From positions 1 to 7,271 of the forward strand of contig OMSZ01000296.1 in NCBI GenBank assembly GCA_900313855.1: DNA of 7,271 nucleotides, given 5' to 3'. This stretch comes from an uncultured Eubacteriales bacterium. Its GTDB lineage: Bacteria > Bacillota > Clostridia > Lachnospirales > Lachnospiraceae. Every line of letters starts with the position of its first letter. The stretch's first letter is position 1. The notes under the pieces were generated by a model. It did no database searches and was not told the DNA's origin. It saw only the letters and a list, made by a program, of their open reading frames with translations. A program made the position numbers and the translations under genes. Of the stretch, positions 1 to 4,100 are shown piece by piece.

Positions 1-1152
1 AAGAAAAAAATATCCGGAAAGCTTAATGAGCTTTCGGTACTGCTTTCCGGTATGTTAGAATATAGTGATTTTGAGATTTCAGAGACCGTTGAATACGAGA
101 AAGATATAAGGACTATGGATAGGACGGAGCTTGAAAGAGAGAGGGCTTTTCTTGTTAGAGATTATAATAATATGGGAGAGCGAATTCAAAAGGCAAGGAA
201 TGAGCTTGACAGACGTATAAGAGCGGTAATTGATATTTCTGATTTCCATGATGAGTATTATAGAAAGCATTTAGAATCCATGCTGCGACTTGTTGATACT
301 CCGGCAGAGGTTTTAAGGCAGATTGAACTTACTATAACCGTTTTTGATAATCAGATGAAAAAGATAGCAGTGGATCTTGCCCTTGTTGAAAAGGAACGCA
401 CTAATATATCAGGAGAATTAATGGAATATATCAATGCTGTTCACAGAGATATATCAAAGATTGATGATAATTCAACGATCACGATAAGAGACAGAGCTGT
501 CAAAATGTTAGATATCAAGACTCTTGATTGGCAGGAAAATGAAGAATTATTCAATATGCGAATGAGAGAGTTCATCGATGAGCTTACAAGACGCGGTGTT
601 GAGTTATATAAGAATGGAGAAAATGCAAGCGAGTATTTTGGAACTCAGCTTAATACAAAGAATCTCTATGATTCGATCGTAGGACTTGGAAATGTTCAGA
701 TCAGACTTTATAAGATTGAAGAGCAAAGGGAATATCCGATTGCGTGGTCTGAGGTTGCGGCCAATTCCGGTGGAGAGGGTTTTTTATCTTCATTTGTTAT
801 ACTATCAAGCCTTTTGCACTATATAAGAAAGGACGATACAGATCTTTTTGCAGAACGTAATGAGAGCAAGGTAATGATAATGGATAATCCGTTTGGTATT
901 ACCTATTCAGAGCATCTTCTTAAGCCTCTTATGGAGATGGCAAAGAAGAATAATACCCAGCTCATATGTCTTTCAGGTCTTGGTGGTGATTCAATATACG
1001 GAAGATTTGATAATATTTATATTCTCAACAGGGTAGCTGCAAGCCTTAAGAGCGGTCAGCAATTCCTTAGAATGGAGCATTTCAGGGGTGCAGAGCCTGA
1101 AACAATTGTTGTGTCGAATTTTGAAGTTGGTGAGCAGATGACACTGTTTTGA
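1..1152 (+). CDS. C-terminal part of a large SMC/Rad50-like coiled-coil ATPase (5' end outside the window)
   Basis: The reading frame is open from base 1, so the gene starts upstream; 383 residues and the stop are visible. Residues about 20-150 are charged and helical, as expected of the returning arm of a long coiled coil. The ATP-binding head follows: an ABC signature SGGEG at residues 256-260 and a hydrophobic Walker B strand VMIMD at 291-295, followed by NPFG. The Walker A motif must lie in the missing N-terminal part. Proteins of this build (SMC, SbcC/Rad50, MukB/JetC and relatives) bind DNA and use ATP for chromosome organisation, repair or plasmid/phage defence; which branch this is cannot be told from the tail alone. 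The usual catalytic Glu after Walker B is Asn here, and no switch His is evident after the next strand (QLICLSG). The chain ends in QMTLF, which resembles a sliding-clamp-binding peptide. No convincing terminator follows. The family call is good; the specific function is unknown. Confidence 0.8.
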   Translation, partial: KKKISGKLNELSVLLSGMLEYSDFEISETVEYEKDIRTMDRTELERERAFLVRDYNNMGERIQKARNELDRRIRAVIDISDFHDEYYRKHLESMLRLVDTPAEVLRQIELTITVFDNQMKKIAVDLALVEKERTNISGELMEYINAVHRDISKIDDNSTITIRDRAVKMLDIKTLDWQENEELFNMRMREFIDELTRRGVELYKNGENASEYFGTQLNTKNLYDSIVGLGNVQIRLYKIEEQREYPIAWSEVAANSGGEGFLSSFVILSSLLHYIRKDDTDLFAERNESKVMIMDNPFGITYSEHLLKPLMEMAKKNNTQLICLSGLGGDSIYGRFDNIYILNRVAASLKSGQQFLRMEHFRGAEPETIVVSNFEVGEQMTLF

Positions 1153-1217
1153 TTAGAAGGATTCTTTTATGATGCACCTTTTTTGTGGGTTTGAGTAAAT
1201 AGGACCGGGGAGTTTTT

Positions 1218-1249
1218 GATACATTTCAGATACAAATGAGTATTATGAT
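1218..1249 (+). promoter_or_regulatory. Promoter with 11-bp direct repeat (GATACA x2) and -10 TATGAT, upstream of the first adaptor gene
   Basis: GATACA occurs at 1218-1223 and again at 1229-1234, an 11-bp period (one helical turn). Nine bases later is TATGAT (1244-1249), a good -10 element, and the second repeat overlaps where a -35 would sit. No good -35 is present, which suits an activator-dependent promoter. The same arrangement with identical spacings recurs at 3949-3980 before the second adaptor gene. Tandem 11-bp repeats next to the -10 are the classic site form of OmpR/PhoB-family response regulators; assigning that family here is inference, since no regulator gene lies in the window. 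The predicted leader to the 1340 start is about 84 bases. Confidence 0.6.
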
Positions 1250-1339
1250 AATCGTTGTAATGCAAAATCTAATATTTTGTTAAGTGTTTTGTCATATTAA
1301 TTAAACATCAGATTATTGTTTTATGAAATGAGGAATTAC

Positions 1340-2434
1340 ATGAACCGCATATTATTAACTGTCTTTGTATCTTTGATTGTATTGGCTTGTGCTGGCTGCA
1401 CAGGGCAGAGTATGGACGAGCTTGTTCCGGTCAGGGAACTTTCTTATAACAGAGTTGAGAAGAATACTGTGATTGTACAAAAAGGTGATATAACACCTGC
1501 TTTTGATAAGCCGCTTGAGCTTGCAGGATACGAGGAGATTAGATACCGTGAGAATTCAGATGAGTATTCTGCATTAGAGACAGCATATAACATAACGCTT
1601 AAAGCCGTTAATTGCGAGGTGGGGCAATATGTAAAGAAAGGCGACGTACTTGTCTCATTTGCATCTGCTGAGCTTGACAGGCAGATAAAGGATAAGCAGG
1701 AAGAAAAGCGTCTTGCAAGTCTTGAGCTTGAGCATATCAAAAAGCTTGAGCGTATAGATAGTAATACCGATTATTCCGCTCAGATAGAGGGCATCAGACA
1801 ACAGATAAAGATATGCGAGCTGTATATTCAGGATATAAATGATGAGTATGCAAAGATTAATATAATCTGCGAGGAAAACGGAGTTGTGCGATACGTTAAT
1901 CCCTCTCTTTTTGATGGCTATGTAATGCCGGATAGTGATCTGGTAATAGTGTCACATGATAAAGGATATTATGAGGCAGAGGTGGATGATACGGTAACAT
2001 TTGACAAGTCCGGGACTTATGTGGCGGGAAATTGTGATGCCAGGTATGAACTTAAGGTGATGGATGAGACCGATAATGATTCTGCTGATAAAACGATGAT
2101 AGATGATAATTCCTATAACGCTGATGTATCGGAGGATGCGGACAATCTTAATTATGAGCAGCAAAACAAGAAAAAGGTGTATTTTACACCGATACACAAC
2201 AATAATACTATCTTAGAGAAAACTATCCAGCTTCAAACAAAGCTTACGGTTGTGAAAAATGTCTGTTATGTTGACAGGCAGGCAATCATCAGCAAAGAAG
2301 ATAACGAGTATGTATATGTTGTGGATGACAAAGGAAGGCGCAGAGCCGTAGAAGTTAAGACCGGAGATGTTGTAGATAATTATTGCATAATACTTGACGG
2401 ACTTAAGGGCGGAGAAACTGTATCATTGCCGTAG
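1340..2434 (+). CDS. Lipoprotein periplasmic-adaptor / membrane-fusion protein (HlyD/MacA-like)
   Basis: A 364-residue secreted lipoprotein that should sit on the outer face of the cytoplasmic membrane and couple to an ABC or other exporter. The ATG at 1340 is chosen because GAGGA at 1330-1334 sits 5 bases upstream; a TTG at 1316 and an ATG at 1328 are in frame but have poorer sites. Residues 1-16 form a signal peptide with a lipobox VLAC (Cys17); Cys20 is a second, less typical candidate. The first lipoyl half is near residues 83-110 (VGQYVKKGD), a helical hairpin of coiled-coil type at about 110-174, and the second lipoyl half at 175-205 (ENGVVRYVNPSLFDG). A barrel follows, interrupted by an Asp/Asn-rich linker at about 243-272. 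The membrane-proximal domain closes with a LKGGETV motif typical of the family's C-terminus. No permease or ATPase follows directly, so its partner is probably the transporter starting at 6393 or one elsewhere. Confidence 0.85.
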   Translation: MNRILLTVFVSLIVLACAGCTGQSMDELVPVRELSYNRVEKNTVIVQKGDITPAFDKPLELAGYEEIRYRENSDEYSALETAYNITLKAVNCEVGQYVKKGDVLVSFASAELDRQIKDKQEEKRLASLELEHIKKLERIDSNTDYSAQIEGIRQQIKICELYIQDINDEYAKINIICEENGVVRYVNPSLFDGYVMPDSDLVIVSHDKGYYEAEVDDTVTFDKSGTYVAGNCDARYELKVMDETDNDSADKTMIDDNSYNADVSEDADNLNYEQQNKKKVYFTPIHNNNTILEKTIQLQTKLTVVKNVCYVDRQAIISKEDNEYVYVVDDKGRRRAVEVKTGDVVDNYCIILDGLKGGETVSLP

Positions 2435-2701
2435 GGGAAATGTGTAGTATATAATGAATGCAGTTTTTTCAACAAAAAACGGTCATTTAGACATTGCTAA
2501 AAATATTAAAGCATATTGAAATTAAAAATACATTAATAGCACAATGTCATTATTAAAATCCGTGCATTTTACGAAAATAAGGATTGGAGCGGATAAAAGA
2601 GATTATTTTCAAATTCAATTCAGAATAATTTTATGGATATATAAGAAGCTTTGTGTTAATATAAAATATAAATGATGTTGAATGATTAAGGAGGCGATAG
2701 A
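2435..2701. other. A+T-rich intergenic region between adaptor gene and toxin-antitoxin module
   Basis: No gene is seen in these 267 bases. The region holds a short perfect inverted repeat at 2463-2480 (seven pairs, GTTTTTT/AAAAAAC, loop CAAC) with no T-run after it. It also holds an imperfect long-range inverted repeat (GACATTGCT at 2490-2498 against AGCACAATGTC at 2538-2548) and, just before the antitoxin gene, two direct repeats: ATATAAA twice in tandem (2659-2672) and AATGAT twice, 10 bp apart (2671-2686). These last may be the promoter and operator of the toxin-antitoxin operon. I see no convincing -35/-10 pair and no convincing terminator for the upstream gene. Confidence 0.5.
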
Positions 2702-2962
2702 ATGACAGTACAACAACAAGCATATGGTTTGATTGACGAGCTTACAGATGAATCTGTTCAGGTAGTTATACAAGTTATGAAAAAAATGTTGCCACAGGAA
2801 AGAAAAGCAAAGGTAGTAAATGATGAGCATGCTGTTTCAGATACTCCCAAGATGCAGGCGTATAAGAGAATGCAGGAGCTTAGAAGGGAAACGGCACAAT
2901 ATGATATTTCAGAATCCCAGAGAGCTTTAGCTATGAAAGAAAAATATGGAAATGTGGAGTGA
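2702..2962 (+). CDS. Antitoxin of a type II toxin-antitoxin module (partner of PIN toxin)
   Basis: An 86-residue protein with a strong ribosome site, AAGGAGG at 2688-2694, seven bases before the ATG. Residues 6-30 (YGLIDELTDESVQVVIQVM) form an amphipathic helical segment of the sort seen at the start of many small Firmicutes antitoxins. The charged C-terminal part (about 50-86, with KMQAYKRMQELRRE) is probably helical and likely wraps the toxin. The PIN-domain gene starts 13 bases after its stop, the usual antitoxin-first order. By analogy it should neutralise the PIN nuclease and, as a complex, repress its own operon. The direct repeats just upstream (2659-2686) are candidate operators. The call rests mainly on size, order and partner; I cannot name the antitoxin family with confidence. 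Confidence 0.7.
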   Translation: MTVQQQAYGLIDELTDESVQVVIQVMKKMLPQERKAKVVNDEHAVSDTPKMQAYKRMQELRRETAQYDISESQRALAMKEKYGNVE

Positions 2963-2975
2963 GGGGAATGATATT

Positions 2976-3386
2976 ATGCGAGTTTTGATTGATACAAATG
3001 TTGCGTTGACATATCTGTCTGGCAGAGAAGACCCATTTTCAAAAGAAATTGATATTATAATGCGTAAATGTGCTGAAGAGAAACTTGATGGAGCGATTGC
3101 CTTACATTCCCTATCGATTATCTGGTATCACACACGAAAATTACCGGAACAAACACGAAGAGATTGGATAAAGCTTCTGTGTGAATTGCTTACCGTATCT
3201 GGGGCGGATAATAAATCAGTATTAGATGCTGTGAATGATGTTGAATTTAGAGATTTCGAAGATGCGTTACAAGATTGCTGTGCTGTTTCTTTTCACTCAG
3301 ATTATATTGTCACTGTAAATATAAAGGATTTTGATAAGAGTAATGTGAAGGCTTTGACCCCTGATGAATTAATAAAGCTATTATAA
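2976..3386 (+). CDS. PIN-domain toxin ribonuclease (VapC-like)
   Basis: A 136-residue protein when begun at the ATG at 2976, which follows a purine-rich site (GTGAGGGG, ending at 2966) at suitable spacing. An in-frame ATG at 2946 would overlap the antitoxin gene and delay the first catalytic strand. PIN features appear in order: the N-terminal strand VLIDTNVAL with Asp6, the EFRDFEDAL helix at 90-98 carrying Asp93 and Glu95/Asp96, and IVTVNIKDF at 111-119 with Asn115 and Asp118. PIN toxins are Mg/Mn-dependent RNases that cut tRNA or rRNA when the antitoxin is lost. The acidic residue usually found in the second conserved helix is not evident: the segment ALHSLSIIWYHTRK (42-55) has none. It is co-transcribed with the antitoxin upstream. 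Family assignment is firm; the target is unknown. Confidence 0.85.
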   Translation: MRVLIDTNVALTYLSGREDPFSKEIDIIMRKCAEEKLDGAIALHSLSIIWYHTRKLPEQTRRDWIKLLCELLTVSGADNKSVLDAVNDVEFRDFEDALQDCCAVSFHSDYIVTVNIKDFDKSNVKALTPDELIKLL

Positions 3387-3412
3387 TAAAAAGAATACTT
3401 AAATTAAAATAA

Positions 3413-3469
3413 CCCTCATCTGCGTTGTGGTAGTGTCAAACTTGACACTACCATTATCAGATATGAGGG
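3413..3469. repeat. Nested palindromic element (57 bases, potential long hairpin)
   Basis: The core is a perfect 12-bp inverted repeat, TGGTAGTGTCAA at 3428-3439 against TTGACACTACCA at 3442-3453, with only AC between. An outer stem surrounds it: CCCTCAT (3413-3419) pairs with ATGAGGG (3463-3469), and CTG (3420-3422) with CAG (3458-3460). The stems are separated by small loops (CGTTG/TTAT) and an AT bulge. No T-run follows, so it is not an ordinary terminator. It could be a small dispersed palindromic repeat, a remnant of mobile-element ends, or a protein-binding site. It lies between the toxin stop and a decayed gene. Confidence 0.8.
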
Positions 3470-3493
3470 CAAAGTAAGGAATATAAGGTTGTT

Positions 3494-3890
3494 ATGACAA
3501 TAGATGCCGAAAGAGATTTTGAAAGACATATACGATATTTGTTAGAAGAAAAAAAGAATTATCAAGCTGCAACAAATAATCTTCTCGACATTACCATTAG
3601 CAGAGAAAAATAAATCTCAGAATAATAACGATGAACAGGATGTTTCATCAGCTGCAAAAGTAGATGAGATGATTGCAGCAATCTTTTCATTATAAGCAGG
3701 ATTGATTTCACTTAATGAAGTTACTAGTGATGAAGGAATTATTTTTGCATTGCCTATAGAAAAATTGATGAGCAGATATAACCAATATGGTTTTGTAAGG
3801 TTAGACCAACAATCGGAGAATGAACTGCATCAAAGATTAAAACCGGGATATGATGAGAACTGTATTTTTATGTATCAAGCATTGAAATAG
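3494..3890 (+). pseudogene. Decayed small gene of unknown function (frameshift plus in-frame stop)
   Basis: An ATG at 3494 preceded by AAGG (3485-3488) opens a frame reading MTIDAERDFERHIRYLLEEK and onward, but it ends at 3613 after 39 codons. From about 3588 the next frame continues as plausible protein (TLPLAEKNKSQNNNDEQ, then AAKVDEMIAAIFSL) to a TAA at 3693-3695. Past that stop the same frame goes on without a break (AGLISLNEVTSDEGIIFALP and onward) to a TAG at 3888-3890. Loss of two bases near 3588 (GACACA to GACA) and one CAA-to-TAA change would account for both lesions; the repaired product would be about 132 residues. It has no signal peptide or membrane segment and is rich in charged residues. 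I do not recognise the family. The last part (3702-3890) could be called as a separate TTG-start gene, but it has no evident ribosome site. A terminator follows 16 bases later. Confidence 0.65.
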
Positions 3891-3906
3891 CGTAAAATGC
3901 TACCGG

Positions 3907-3934
3907 ACCGTTTCATTATGAGACGGTTTTTTTT
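3907..3934 (+). terminator. Intrinsic terminator after the pseudogene
   Basis: ACCGTTTC at 3907-3914 pairs with GAGACGGT at 3920-3927 (eight pairs, one G-T), with loop ATTAT. A run of eight T (3927-3934) follows directly. It should end transcripts from the toxin-antitoxin and pseudogene stretch and insulate the promoter at 3949. Confidence 0.85.
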
Positions 3935-3948
3935 ATTGCCATTATTAT

Positions 3949-3980
3949 GATACATTTCTGATACATTTGCTCTGTATGAT
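3949..3980 (+). promoter_or_regulatory. Second copy of the GATACA direct-repeat promoter, upstream of the double-adaptor gene
   Basis: GATACA at 3949-3954 and 3960-3965 (11-bp period), then TATGAT at 3975-3980, nine bases after the second repeat. Spacing and order match the module at 1218-1249 exactly: 26 bases from the first GATACA to the -10 in both. Over the 22 bases from 3948 to 3969 the two copies agree at 19 positions. The inferred start point near 3987 gives a leader of about 114 bases, which contains a small inverted repeat TTTAAC/GTTAAA (3999-4014). A response regulator of OmpR/PhoB type is the likeliest activator, by inference. Confidence 0.65.
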
Positions 3981-4100
3981 GCATATAAGTAAGACAATTT
4001 TAACACTGGTTAAATTTGCTAATAGACATTTAAAAACAAGCTGATGCTCTTGCTCGTAAGTATAGAAGCAGGCAGATTGCCGGAAAGGATAGTGTGTGTC

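Noticed and set aside
1316..1339. TTG at 1316 as start of the first adaptor
   Set aside because: It is a non-ATG start without a ribosome site. The ATG at 1340 has GAGGA five bases upstream and gives a clean signal peptide.
2463..2480. Inverted repeat GTTTTTT/AAAAAAC as a terminator for the first adaptor gene
   Set aside because: The stem is almost all A-T pairs and no T-run follows on either strand, so it is not a convincing intrinsic terminator.
2490..2548. Long-range inverted repeat GACATTGCT / AGCACAATGTC
   Set aside because: The arms are imperfect, with a two-base insertion, and 39 bases apart in very A+T-rich DNA; chance is likely.
2991..2996. Third GATACA copy
   Set aside because: It is a single copy inside the PIN coding sequence (Asp-Thr codons of the catalytic strand), without the second repeat or a -10 at the right distance.
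3575..3615. Programmed frameshift joining the two frames of the small gene
   Set aside because: No slippery heptamer or downstream structure is visible at the junction, and a second in-frame stop lies further on; decay is simpler.
4044..4100. Upstream ATG at 4044 as start of the double adaptor
   Set aside because: There is no ribosome site before it, and it would put about 20 residues in front of a typical lipoprotein signal peptide. The ATG at 4101 has AAAGGA upstream.
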